Shown one piece after another: positions 28,177 through 41,246 of a DNA stretch of 64,000 nt. Below the pieces are notes generated by a model that was given only the letters and a program-made list of their open reading frames with translations, had not been told where the DNA came from and did not search any database. The translations under genes and the position numbers were made by a program. This stretch comes from Muraenolepis orangiensis. Taxonomy: Eukaryota > Chordata > Actinopteri > Gadiformes > Muraenolepididae. The stretch lies in NCBI GenBank assembly GCA_027704905.1, contig CM051002.1, forward strand, positions 13,941,239-14,005,238, in the 5' to 3' direction. How positions within the stretch are numbered: position 1 is the first letter of the stretch; every line of letters begins with the position of its first letter.

Positions 28177-30277
28177 TTCACAAGGTTGACGAATGGTTGG
28201 ACCAGTCAATACATATGCCAATCTGTGTGGGACCACATTTCAAACCGTAAAACCAGATGTGATATTACAACGGGGGTTTGTCCAAGCATCCCCTTGGAGA
28301 AGCAAGGCACGTTTCCATTCATTAATGCGACACCACTACAAACTAAATAGTCGGCGACAAATGGTTTACATCCTTGTTGTTTTTACAGGTTGTTCGGGAA
28401 CGGTTCAGTTTCGCAAAGAACAATCCTTTTTTTGTACGAGATCTGTGGCTTAGCCCGATTACCATACTAAAGATAGCCACGTAGAGAAAATGCAAATATC
28501 CCATTATAAGGCTGTTATATATATTTTCTTAATGGCATTTTTCTTGGTTGTCCACAGAGATGCAGTCAGCGTGTATCAGGTACTAAAAGCTTATAAGCCC
28601 TGTCCCCACTTTACTGAGGGACCTTATGTCATTTTGGAAGTACCCTCCACTGTCAGTTTTGTGAGACACATTCATGAATGATAAGCACAAGAGTCTGCTT
28701 CTACACAGACCATATCCCAGAAACAAACAGAAGGTCAAAAGGTTTATGGTCCTGGTTTTCTGCGTTACAGTAGCCAGGAGATTGTAATGGAAGCATAAAC
28801 CGGACTGGGCAATACATTACCAAGTGCTTGCATGTTATCCTTCCCATAATCCTGATATTTTGCCTTTGTCGATTAATTTTTTGCCAATGCATCCCAGCAT
28901 TATATTAAAGCTGGTTTAGGCATATTTTTTGCTCAAAATCATGTTAAACCATCTTCCACAGCTATCGACAATGAATATGTAATAAAATAAAGGAAAAAGA
29001 TTAAACTGATTAATCATATAAAATGGGAACTGATGTGCCTGTAGCCATGATGGCTGAAATACGTTCGGTAAGGGTGGAGTTTTAACAGATACGGCTGTTT
29101 GGCACAGGATTAGGATAACCAACCACCACTGTAATTATTACACATTACTAAACATCCCTAGGTGAAAATTAGATGAGTAAACAGACCAGAGCTAGAGAGT
29201 GAATGCCCATGCTCCAATCTCACACATCAGGCTACACAAGCCTTTGTTTAGTGTGCGTGTGCGTGTGTGTGCGTGCGTGCGTGTCCCTCAGTAGCTTAAA
29301 TAAAACAGGCACATGTTTCTCTAAACCTGGCCCCTTCCGTTCCAGCCGTCATTCCATTAACCTTGAGGATAAATAACCTTGCCTGTGCTACCATGGTGAC
29401 GCTGACAGAACGGCGATTGCCTTGTCATTTTCATTTTGTAAAGCAGACATGTTGAATGCCGCCTGGCAGACCTCCCGGATTTGGCACACTGGCCCTTTGC
29501 AGAACAACACTCCGATAAGCCCATATGTAGAACCAGAGGAGAAAGAAAACAAGACATGCGGATTTGAGTCATAGTGACGGCAGGATAAGCAAAGGGTCAA
29601 AAGAGTGATCTGAAAAGAGTGACAATAAAGAAAAAAAACTTAAAAAAATTAATTTTTAACTATTTGTTTGTGGTCGTGTGTCGGTGCTCATGCCATTCAC
29701 TTAACCAGGCGTGTTTGCATTTAGGACCCCTTTACACTCAAAGTGGAGTGCAAAATACACAATCTTCTTGATGCTGAAAAGATAGTATCTCAACAGCGTC
29801 AATCTCATTTGCAAGTGTACCAAGTGAAATTAATATCACTTAATTGATTGGGGCCATCTCCAGTACAAACAACGCACCATGCTTGGGTATGATTGCTTGC
29901 TATAAGCCTATTTAAGAGAGGCAAGATAGACTACTTTACGTGGCGTAAAAAAAAATCCAAATATTTGACGCCATGCTGAGATGTGATGGGAGGAAATAAT
30001 AAAATAACCGAATAAAAAACAAATTTTTATTTTGTAACTTGACCGAGAAGTGGTTGCGGTTGTATTAAATTTAATTCCATAAATTGCTAGCGCTAAAAAT
30101 CAAGGCCAAATAGAACGCATTTATAACAAAAAATTGAAAGGCCCTATTCAACCTCAGGTGAATCAGAAGGAGTCAGGTGGCATTTTCTTAACACCTTTTG
30201 CGCGGCGTCTGCATAAACCCGGAGTTTGGGGCGGGACATAGCTGGTGGTGGCTAGGGAAGAGCTTTGCCTCGATCCT

Positions 30278-30317
30278 TCAAAAACCTAGCTGTCAATCTG
30301 GTCATCTAGGTTTTTGA
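30278..30317. repeat. 12-bp perfect inverted repeat
   Basis: TCAAAAACCTAG (30,278-30,289) and CTAGGTTTTTGA (30,306-30,317), with a 16-base loop. Confidence 0.9.
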
Positions 30318-31085
30318 GGAAGTTACAGCCGACAATAGAGCAAATGTAATTGGACAAAATGCTTGTCAGCTCGACGCCAGTGCAGGCATGTGTCATAACT
30401 ATGTATTAATACAGCCGTGTACAAGAAGTACAAGCACAAATACATTTATGGGTGCAAATATGTGAAAAATACATTGAATCAATGATTTTCTAAGTTCTTT
30501 TACGTTATATATAGTGGAAGTTATTCAACAATAGTTAACACAATTTGGACCTGAGAGAGCTAATTTCAGTTGAGTTCATTTTGTAGGCACTATTCAAGGA
30601 GACAATAAGTTTGTGTTTTTGAGCTAGGTAATTTGCCAGCATTCAAAGAAAGCCAAATGAACAGAATGACACTTTCATTCGTTTTTCTTCCGTGTCAAAG
30701 TTCCCTATAAGACTGGGCTTCCCAGCAGAGCATTCACCACTGAACTGCAACTCCAACACCCACACACACACACAAAGCACACGGGTATATTGAAGTTGTT
30801 TAAGTATAAACCATTAGGGCCATCATAGGTCAGGACCAGGCAGCAGCCATGACTGCCTGTTTGGTAAACGCATGTGGAACAGACTAGCGTGTACTGTAGT
30901 TCCTTTAGTGGATGGATGCAGAGTTTCCACTGCAGGTTGAAAAATATATATATCACTGGGTGATATAACAGGCACTGCATCCTCCATATGTATTTTACAG
31001 TCTATGGTCAGGATTAAGCAAAGTATGTAAATATGTGAATCAACTGACACAAAAAAACCAACAACAATACAGTCCAATAGAAAAC

Positions 31086-31131
31086 CCGCGACCCAATCCG
31101 GATAAGCGGTATACGATGGATGGATGGATGG
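31086..31131 (+). repeat. tail of a non-LTR element with (ATGG)n
   Basis: CGCGACCCAATCCGGATAAG followed by CGGTATACG and (ATGG)n. This resembles the common teleost LINE 3' end that terminates in GATAAGCGG plus ATGG repeats. Only the tail is present. Confidence 0.55.
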
Positions 31132-32227
31132 AAAACCTGGCAGACAAACAAACCTCTTGAACTGAGAAAACCCTGCGACAAAAAAAATATAAGAAAAAGA
31201 TTCTCATTTATTATGTGTCAAACAGAGACTCAACCTTTCGTATTCCCCTTTCAAATTTAAGTTGTAGCTTTCCTTCACCTCGCTTCTTCACAGAGTAGGA
31301 AAGCCAAGGAAATGCGATGAGATGAAGAAAAGCAACGTGAAAGAGAATCATTAATTGCCTTCGTTCACTTTCCTTTGTGATTTGCTTCGTTATCTTGTGC
31401 TCATAGGGTCCCTGTACCTTTAAAAGGAATGCCTTAATTGGCCAGCCTACCTCAAAAGACTTCATCGTTAAATAATGAATGAATAAACACCCACATGCAA
31501 CAACACCGGTGGCCACTTTGCAAAAGCAAGTGAGAGAACTTGGGATGAAGTCAACAGTTTTGACCTCATAATTATTACAGCTAATTGGAAAGTATTGTAT
31601 CTGATTTTCAAGTCATTCGTTCTGGTTTTTAATTGTAATTTTTCCCCAGTTCAGAAAAAACATATGAGGACCATCATCATCATCATCATCATCAAGAACA
31701 CAGTCAGTAGACCAGGAGGAACTCTTCAGGAGGTCAAGCCAACCTCCTGACGGAGAGGCCAGGCTGAAGAATATAGCCAACCATGCACATTTCACCAAAC
31801 TAAGAGACGTATTCATTTGAACTGGTCATTTTTATTATTATTTTTTAAATCGGAAGAAAATAAACAATCAATAAACAAACAATCCAGCAGGTATATCTTT
31901 TCCATCGATATTCAAATGTCTTGGGATTTTCCCACGATTTCATTTATTAGCTTGAACAGTAGCAGCCAAGCATTTAATTGTCTATTGTACACGTGGAAAC
32001 AAAACTTTTAGCAGGTAATGTCATTGGAATATTACAGTGTGGGCGATAGTGCCCACAAGTACTAATGCGCACACGTTTGATAGCCCACCTACTTTTAAAC
32101 CTTCCCCGGTGCTTCGCTACCAGAGAGCTCCCTGCTGTGATCGTTCTATTCTGCCCAGCATTGTTATGACCGTCTTGGGCCGGATGCCTCAGTCAATCAA
32201 AGGGTGCTTGCTGCCGGCTCCAGAGGA

Positions 32228-32236
32228 ATATATAAA
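32228..32236 (+). promoter_or_regulatory. isolated TATA-box-like site, antisense to ptprg
   Basis: ATATATAAAAAG after a moderately GC-rich 100-bp stretch. No downstream ORF or exon is recognisable, so this is a weak candidate. Confidence 0.15.
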
Positions 32237-34149
32237 AAGCCGAGAGAACACAACCGAGTGTAACATACGCCGATATTGAATGCGTTCATCAACGCAGTTG
32301 GGGGATCCAAGCAATAATCATCGTAAGGCGATTGCCAGTTAACGCCGACGCAAAGCACAAAAAAGACGGTCAATGTTTCTCATGGTTATAGGAACTAATT
32401 CGGGGTAACAATCGCAAACTACTTGGGCATGGTTTGCATAAGCCCCATCACGCCATGTGTTGACGACAACAAGCGCAACAGGCAAATCCCACAGGCTACT
32501 ACATCCACGTCATTATTATTCTCAGTGTGACACAGATATATGAGGCTATATGGTGTCGAGCAAGGCTTCGGCTACTCAACAATTCATCACAAAGGGGCGG
32601 AACCCCTGACCATTGGAGTCACAACTGCATGTTTCTGTCAAAGACAATATATGATTATATATCTGGGACCATGTCAGAAATTGTTCTTTAATGCATGTTT
32701 GGATTCAATGCCATTTAAAATAACCAACATTTTATCCAATGTAATCGTTTGCAAAAACTGTTATCTTACATAAATTGTACACAACCTTCTATGGTGAAGA
32801 AATTGTCTGAAATAACAAATTAAATATAGAATGTAATGAGCCACGTGAAATTCCATCAATAAAGCAAACGATTGGACAATTTCCCTCAATTGTTCCCACG
32901 TGCATTTAGGATCGAGGGCGTATCTCTTACAACGCAAAATTTAGTTTGTCCGTGGAGCATTTGCTGACTGCACGCAATCAAATTTGTAAAACCACAGCCA
33001 GAGTGTATTAGTCAGACTTTTGGAGTTAGCTACCAACACTAATGCCGTGACTAATTCTGTTCTTTGTTATGTTTTCTTTGTGTCATCAATGTGTTGGTGT
33101 CAAGATTGTGATGTTGAAATGCCAACAGATATTCTCAACTAAATCGTGGTCATTTAGGAATTTTGAGACCACATCGAAAACGTATCCACTTAATATGGTG
33201 AGAGAGAGAGAGAGAGGACCCAGAATGTCTACAGAGAACTGCTCATACATAACAAACGCAGCCAAGGACATCGCATCCATAAAGATCAGCAAAAGATCAC
33301 AATGGTTTTTTTTATACGTCAGGATAGGCAGAGGAGGGAGCACACATGGGCCAGGGAGTGACAACGCTCACATTGTTGTGAAACTGCACTAAAAACCCAC
33401 TCTGCTGCCAGCGCCTGTGCAGGGATGCTGGGCACAAGCAATGCGCTGAAATGTGGCCAGCCAAAACTAGCAAGGAAATGATTATGAATTTATTCAGGAA
33501 TCCCAAATGCAGATGGAGTGGAAGAGCTCAAACCTCAAGTGTTTGGACAAAAGCAAAAAATCTACCTGCTGAGTCTGAGACCGTTCTTTAACCTTGGAGA
33601 CAAAAAAAAAATCGAATCTAATTTGACTAAAACATCAAATTGGCAAAGGACACAACCCATCACAGACGTTCCCTTCCGTTTCCACTGGCCAATTTATTCA
33701 AAATTCTTTGCGACTCCCAAGTATTTCTTTATTGTAATGATTCAAGTGATGTGTAAACCTGGTCAAATAATGACTTATTGTGTATACATTGTTTATGGTT
33801 ACTATTACATGGCCTCCATCGTTCCAGGCCTGGAAAAAGGGAGAGTACCGTTAATTCCAATACCATCACAATGCTAGACTTCACTCGATTAACAACGAGG
33901 TTGCTGGTGGCCGGCGTGATACGCAAGACCGTAGGCTCAAAAGAAACCAACACTACACCCACACCCGCTGACCACTACTAGCAGGCGATACACAATACAT
34001 GGTAAATCATACACGTATATAGGGGGGAAACAAAACCTTTGAGGAGCTCATTCCATCCTCTTGTCCTGTTGGGAGCTCAATCCTACGCTAAAGTGCCAAG
34101 TTAAAGTTGTTATTCAAACCGCAAACACACAAATGGCGGAGTTGGGTTC

Positions 34150-34520
34150 AATGCTGATGCAATGAGTTGAACGTTTGATTAATTGATCGTGCCCCGTAGT
34201 TAAATTATAAGCCAGATTTCCCGCCTGTTTCGGCTTCCTGGGGTGGGCCAAAGTGGCACTCCACTTAGACATTAATCAGCTTCATTACCCTACTGTAGTG
34301 GGATCTGCATCGTCATCCATCACTCCCTAGTGCTTCCCATAAATAGGCCGTTCTTTGTTATAATCCACGCCAAATCAGCCCTGACGTCACAATGTGAAGT
34401 CTAATCGATGCGCAAGAATGTGGTAATTGAAACACATTACAGCGCGCCACACTTTACCCATGCGTGAACTCATCAGTCAATCTCGTGTTCGGGCAAACAA
34501 GATCTGTCAATTATTTTTTG
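34150..34520. promoter_or_regulatory. candidate conserved non-coding element with a CRE site
   Basis: Repeat-free block with a perfect palindromic CRE (TGACGTCA, 34,382-34,389), a Sox-like CTTTGTT, ATTAATCA and TTGATTAATTGAT homeodomain-type sites, and an A/T core CCATAAATAGG. Motif clustering is visible; conservation is not testable here. Confidence 0.3.
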
Positions 34521-36607
34521 GAGAATGCATTTTCATGCTCATAACAGTCTTCCGTGGGTATTTATAGAGACAACACGTTGGTTACACAAGCACACAAAGA
34601 ACAACTTACGGTATTCCTACTCATCGCACCGAGAGCGGGATGGTATGTTTAACGACCGAATTTAAGTGACACGTCTTCAAAAAGTTTTTTTTTGATTGAC
34701 TACAGATTGCCATCCTTTAAATATTAAATATTACCGTACGTATTGTATGTATACACTTGTAATGTGCAACACTAACTTAAATAGTGTATTAAAACTGCCC
34801 TCTTTAAAACAAATGGTAGAAGCAGTATGTAGTGTGTGCCTCAAAGATTGGCATATGACGGAAATGTCAACAGCACTTCCACTACTGGAATCTTTGACCA
34901 AATCGTCAATCTCCTTTTTTTTATTATTATTATTATTTTTTTAAAGTCTGTCAGAAGAGACTCTTTCAGAGCTCAGCCCCAGTTTGAAACTTGAGGTGGC
35001 GTAACATTGTCTTTAAGCCCTTATCTTCTGTACCCAGACATGCTTGAATGGGCCTACTTTGACCTCACGTCCCCTCACTGCATCTGACCAAAGGAGGCAC
35101 CAGGCTTCACTCCCAGCCAACCTCTACAGCCGGGGAGGGTGGGACGGGGGGGGACGGGGGGACGGGCAGAGGAACAATAATCAGTCTACGGTCACACACA
35201 CCGAATGGCCCCAGGATATGTTTCTAGTTAAAGGTCAGCGGGCTATTAAAACGGGGGGGGGGGGGATTCTATTAATTCGAGCGTGGAATACAGCGGCGGA
35301 CTCATCGTCGCGCGGTTAGTGGGGTGATAAAGAGATCTCTGCGCTGTGTGGCGTTTAAAAAGGCCTCGCTGCGCGCAGCCCTGATTTAATACCTCGGATA
35401 TAAACAGGGGCCACGTTATTTGCCTTGATGCTTTGCCATTACGGCGACCTGAACCCCGCTCCTTCATCCTGAAGGATGGTCCCCGGGTTGTACCCGCTAC
35501 GCTACGGTAGCGTAGGTCGCGCCCGTGTTGTTGGATGAGGTTTCCGGTGGACGAATGCGGTCGGGTGGGATTTTGCTGCCGAAAACCGAAGTCGGCTTGA
35601 GGTAGCCATCGTTCCGCGGCAGCAGGGATCTGATAAGTGTGGCGCCAACGCCGTCTCCCAGAGGCTAGACTCAATCTTTAATCAGGGGGTCATTGTGTTC
35701 CACACGGCATGGCAGCCACACTCACACACACACACACACACACACACGAAGGTGGAGGAAGCGGTAAATCAAACACCCGCTGCTGGTCTAATACGGACAC
35801 GCAAAAAAGAAAAAGAAAAGGGACAAAGCCAAAATATTGTTTAGCCTGGACGCTATCTGCTTCCATCTTGTGGGCCGTGCTCGAAACTGAGGCTTCCTGC
35901 TCTTGGGTGTGGGCCCCACTAACGTATGTACAACATCCCGCCGCCTGCGAAAATAATCTCCGGGTTTCTTGTGTAAAGAAGAAGGAGGGGGAAAAAAAAA
36001 AAAGGCCCATGTATACATTCTTTCCCATGAGGGAAGTGTTTCCCCTTCTACCTGCCAATGGACCAGCGGTCAATAGTTGACTCTGAACCACAGAGAGTTC
36101 TGTAGATTGCGGAATCACCGCAAATATACGCCGTCTATCACCAACAGGTTTGTCCCAGAAAAAAAGGACAGGACTCATGACGGCACGGCCATCAGGTTCC
36201 ATTTAAGACTCGCCATCTGCCCGAAACACATTTCAGAGTACTTTATTAGTCCCGGGGAAAGGGTTTGTTTTTAGGCAAATATTGTTAATATTGTTGTTAT
36301 TAAAGTCAAATGACTTGACTATATATATTTATATATAGCCTAAGCCTACAGTAGTACTGTTAAATGTTAAGGTACACACACACACACACACACACCATTA
36401 AAACCACTGACCCCTGATGAATCCATTCCTTTTCTAAAGGAAGAACACTCACTGCCGTGTCAACCGTAGAACCCATACATTAACCAACCCAAAAATGAAT
36501 GCAGAGAGACTACTTACATACCAACTTACAAAGACAACTTATTACAAATTACTTATGTAGCTACAAAACAAAAGCACTGAATGCTTTCAGCGGCTTTTCT
36601 AACATAA

Positions 36608-36945
36608 TTCAAGATTCTTTTTGCACAATACAAACAATACAAAACTATACTACACTATACTAAACTATAAACAACACCATATACTATACTATAACCAATA
36701 AACAACACTATACTATACCTAGTAGTAGTAGTACCACACCTACTTTTTGACAAGATAGCTACTAGCTAGCCAAGCAATGAGCTGCATTTACACACAACAC
36801 ATACTAGGTAACCACTAGTACTAGTAGTAACACTCCAAACAATGACCGACTTCAGATGGATCATGAAGGAAAGGTAGACCGTGGCATCGGGGAACGGAGA
36901 TCAAACCCAGTACCTTTAAAACAACGTAGCCACTTCAAGTTTAGA
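36608..36945 (-). mobile_element. SINE-like element
   Basis: Read on the minus strand: a tRNA-like head with a B-box-like GGTTTGATCTCC (36,897-36,908), a body ending in a degenerate tandem TATAGTATAG region, and a tail AAGAATCTTGAATTA. The tail end matches the repeats at 12,548 and 27,107, suggesting that they are 3' pieces of the same family. Head assignment is uncertain. Confidence 0.45.
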
Positions 36946-38570
36946 TTCAACCCCCCCCCCCCCCATATAATGACCCTACTGTTAGCCATTAAAAGGAATG
37001 TGGTCCAATTCATGTTGAAAGTAGTAATCATTTAAAGCTGAAACACTGGAAACATAAGCAACCATCAGTGAGTAGCTGGCATTTGGCTGGGAGGGGGTGG
37101 GGGAAGAAGCACACCTCCAAGATTACATGTTGTGCAAATCTGCATGTCAAACGGAGACTACTGGTTGAGCGTAAAATGAAGAACAGCCAGAAAACATAGA
37201 GCAGTGCGAAGAGGTCTCCATGTGTACATACCCACTTCCAGATAGCACAAGAAGGCCACTGTGAGCTCCAATGAACACCATTGCAAGGTGTGTTGACACC
37301 AATCTATGCACTGATACAGGCACCCAAAGGAAGCACCTTTCACACTGTAGGCAGCCCTGTCATGCCACGTGCGAAGTGTACGCTTAGATAATGTTAACAT
37401 TTTCACTTTGCTCAGCCTAAACACCGCAAGAGCGGCCGTTTAGGGCGTCTGGGAGGAAGCATTAAGACCCTTAATCTCATAGAGCTGCCAATAGAACGAG
37501 ACCGGGGCGTCGGAAACGAGCCTCCACATAAAACGCGGGCTACTTTGCACAAATAAAACCCAAAAGATAACAAGCAGCGCTATAAAGGATCGCATTAAAC
37601 CCTTGACTCGACACTTCCAACAAGCGGCCCAGGCCGGTTGAGTGACTGTAATTTAGATTGGATGGAAGCTTTAGTCATCCCTTGGGGGAGGGAGGGGAGG
37701 GGGGGGGGGAATTAAGGATTAAGAACAATTCATATTTGTTGGTTAATTGTGGTAATGATACAAAGCATCGAGACCCCCCCCCCCTCCCCCCCAAAAAAAA
37801 AAAGTGTATTATATAAAGTGTAAAGATCAAAAAGTGTATTCTTTGTGGAGAACTATGAACACATTTGCCTTAGAAGACATATCCACGAACAAAGTAGGGC
37901 GCAGAATACGTTTGTAAAAACACCATGTGAGTGGGTACAGATTGAAACTAGGCTATCTATTGCCATAGGGACACAGCCAGATACATGTACAATATGAGCA
38001 ACAACATCATGTGAAATGCATGATCATACTGCAGTCTGATGAGTGGCCAAAAAAAGCATGTGGTCTGAAAGGGGTTTTCCGATGCCCATTGATGGAAACT
38101 AACTATCCAGTATGCGGCAGTCATTATTTTCTTGTGTTGAAATGATTAGCCAATTTCAATGTACAAGCAAAATAAGTATTTAAAAAAAAAAAATACGTCT
38201 ACATATCAGCTGCAAGTGGAATTCATTACAAATACACAAGGCCTTTCGGCTTGAAATGTCACATGAGCACACCCGTGAAATATAAATACTGTGACGCAAT
38301 GTATGACAAGACAATAGCCGTCAGCTACTCCCCACGCTAGCTACCGACGGCAGCATAGGAGTCAGCCTATGGATTCAGATCAGGCTCAATATTAATGTGC
38401 GCACACAGAAGAAATGCATTGTTTTTCAACAGGGAATTATCTGTAGCCAATCGGATGGCTCCGTCCGTTTCAACGAATCACGCGTTGTGTGAGATTCAAG
38501 GGGTATTACGTTACACATGGGCAGGCTGTAATTATGAACAGGGTGGCCCCCTTTGCGCAGGTTTAGATTT

Positions 38571-38950
38571 TTTTCCCTAGGACGGCGAAGGAATCTCATG
38601 AATAATTACTCTGAATGTGACGACACACAGCGTGTAACTGGTTAACGTTGCAGCCAATGTGGCATAAATGGTTAAAAGAAAATCAGTGGCGCACTGGTTG
38701 GTGCTTACGTACATTACTGTTATAAAGTTCAGCTGGTTAGATGGTTTAGGTTTAAGGTGTGGTAATGTTTAGGGTTTAAGGTTTAGATATGGAAATTATG
38801 GTCAAGAGATGGTCAAGTTTAGAGTTAGTTTAGGTATTAGGTTAGATATGGTTAAGTGTAGGCATTAGGTTAGCTACGTGTTGTGTTTCATAACGTTTTC
38901 ATGAATTATTCTTGAGTTACTCATGAGATTCCTTTCCCATCCTCGGAAAA
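38571..38950. mobile_element. MITE-like element with about 30-bp terminal inverted repeats
   Basis: About 380 bp. The left end TTTTCCCTAGGACGGCGAAG continues GAATCTCATGA. The reverse complement of the right end is TTTTCCGAGGATGGGAAAGG followed by the same GAATCTCATGA. The interior has degenerate GGTTTAGG/GGTTAGATATGG repeats and no ORF. A target duplication is not clear. Confidence 0.65.
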
Positions 38951-39902
38951 ATTAACTTGCGTCCCTTGCATCCCGTCTGTAGACATAAGGATTTCAAATA
39001 TATTTTCATTTGTATTATGCCCAACATGGCGCTTCAAGTGTAACGGAAAGATGTTTTGCTTGTTACCCCCTCGTCGTTAGTAAGGAAGTGTTCTTGAATT
39101 ATGAATGATTGGCTAATAATTGCAGCTCCCTGGTTAATAAATGCATAAATGCCCGTCCCTGCTAGTACCTCAACTCGAGACGAGCGGTTCACTCACGTTA
39201 ACCTAACTTCAAAATGTTAGGCCTTCATGGCTGAGCGGAAAGTTGAACCTCATTAGCAGTTGGAAACGGCGCCTTGCCCACAATCAAACCGACTTGGCAG
39301 GTTTCAAATAATTCCCCAACTAACTGAGCTAACGTCACAACTTGGCAAAATTCATTCATAACTTTAAGAACATTTCCTTCCTTAACTTAAGAACATTTCC
39401 TTCATGAAAATGTAATGTAACATCCAAATATGTTTTTGTATTAGTATATTTTTGGCTATTTCTACTACATTTATGGAAAATAATGTGTGCATTCATCATA
39501 AATAAAAGGAGTGAACCTTTGTGTATATGTTTGCATATATTTGACATTTATACACACAATACATCTTTTTGTTTCCATTCAAAAATAGTTTGGTGGAGAG
39601 TCATTTATATATAAATCCCACAATGCATTTTTGTGAATCCTTCTGTGTGCCTTCATTGACATTGAGACTGATCCCACTCCATATCTACCGCCCATACCGG
39701 CCTCCAAGGTGACGCAAACGCTTTTACCGAACCATAAAACCCCCAAGAAGTCATCATTCACCCGCTTGTGTTATAAAAAGCCCCAAGCCCCCCCCTACAG
39801 GGCCATGTGCCTGTCTGCAAAAATACTTATTGTTGTTTGGTACCGTGTATCAAATTCTGTGTTGCTACATGATATCCCTCCCTCAATTGCCCCGCGCGGC
39901 GT

Positions 39903-40067
<165 letters not shown>

Positions 40068-40184
40068 TCAGTCTTTGTTTGACATACTAAGGACAATTTG
40101 GAAAGTCAGCTTTTCTGTGCACCACTGCAAGCTACATTTCCACAAAAAACTGGTTCTCTTCTACAAAGATGCTGGAGTTACAGT

Positions 40185-40575
40185 CATTCTACATAGCTAT
40201 AGGAAGAGGACTGGGGAGTAAGCATTCCAATGTACCTGTCGCAATTGGCCAAAAAATAACTTGTATCTGGTATGCTACACTCATTCTACACAGCTATAGA
40301 AAGAGACTGGAGATACGGTCATTCTACACAGCTATAAGAGAGACTGGATAAGGTCATTCTACACAGCTATAAGAAGAGCTGGAGATACGGTCATTCTACA
40401 CAGCTATAGGAAGAGGCTGGAGATACGGTCATTCTACACAGCTATAGGAAGAGACTGGAGATACGGTCATTCTACACAGCTATAGGAAGAGGCTGGAGAT
40501 ACGGTCATTCTACACAGCTATAGGAAGAGGCTGGAGATACGGTCATTCTACACAGCTATAGGAAGAGACTGGATG
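40185..40575. repeat. 38-bp minisatellite
   Basis: Unit CATTCTACACAGCTATAGGA followed by AGAGACTGGAGATACGGT. One diverged copy at 40,185, then about eight adjacent copies from 40,282. Units differ at a few positions (GAGACT/GAGGCT) and by short deletions. Confidence 0.97.
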
Positions 40576-41246
40576 CTACAGGGGGAGAACAGCCTGACAC
40601 GGATTCTAAACCATAGCACGTGATTTCCAAGTCCCATGACATGACAGCAAAACATGATCATTCTGTGAACTTTTGAGACATGCCACCTTTAAATGGTTTC
40701 TTCGAGCATTAAGTCAACTTCTTTCTCGTTATGCTCTAGGTTGTTGTTCTTTAGCTTGTTCAATTTAGTGCATGCAGTGTGTGTGAAACACACATCCCAG
40801 GGTGAAAAGGGGGGCATATCCCTTTTATAGATGGCAATAACCGAGACGGGCGGCCCACCAGACAAATTAGGCCTAATTTCTCCCTTCAGTAAATATAAAA
40901 TATAGCTATGCGCTTGTTAATAAAACACATCATCCGTCACACATCTACTCTTGTATCTTAATTTCCCGCTTCAAAGGACACTACATTGATGTGTTAAGCT
41001 TAAAGAATCAAAAAAATAAGAAAAAAATAAACAAAACCATTTCCCAGAGAGAACCCCTTAATGGATTCGGGGGGTCCAACTAAACGGCTCAGTGCAATTG
41101 CTCTTTGCCGAAACAATAAAACACTTAAATAAAACATTTCCCAGGTCAGCTCAGGTGCCTTCGCCTTGTGATGCCCAGCGCTTTTCCCGCATGGAACAGT
41201 TCGACAAGACGACAGCGCCATGCAAATACACAAGTCCAAGATTGGC

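Noticed and set aside
33069..33392. 107-codon + strand frame
   Set aside because: No family recognised, overlaps a 92-codon frame on the other strand, and spans a short GA run; chance open frame.
40282..40575. CRISPR-like 38-bp repeats
   Set aside because: Units are contiguous with no unique spacers, so this is a minisatellite.
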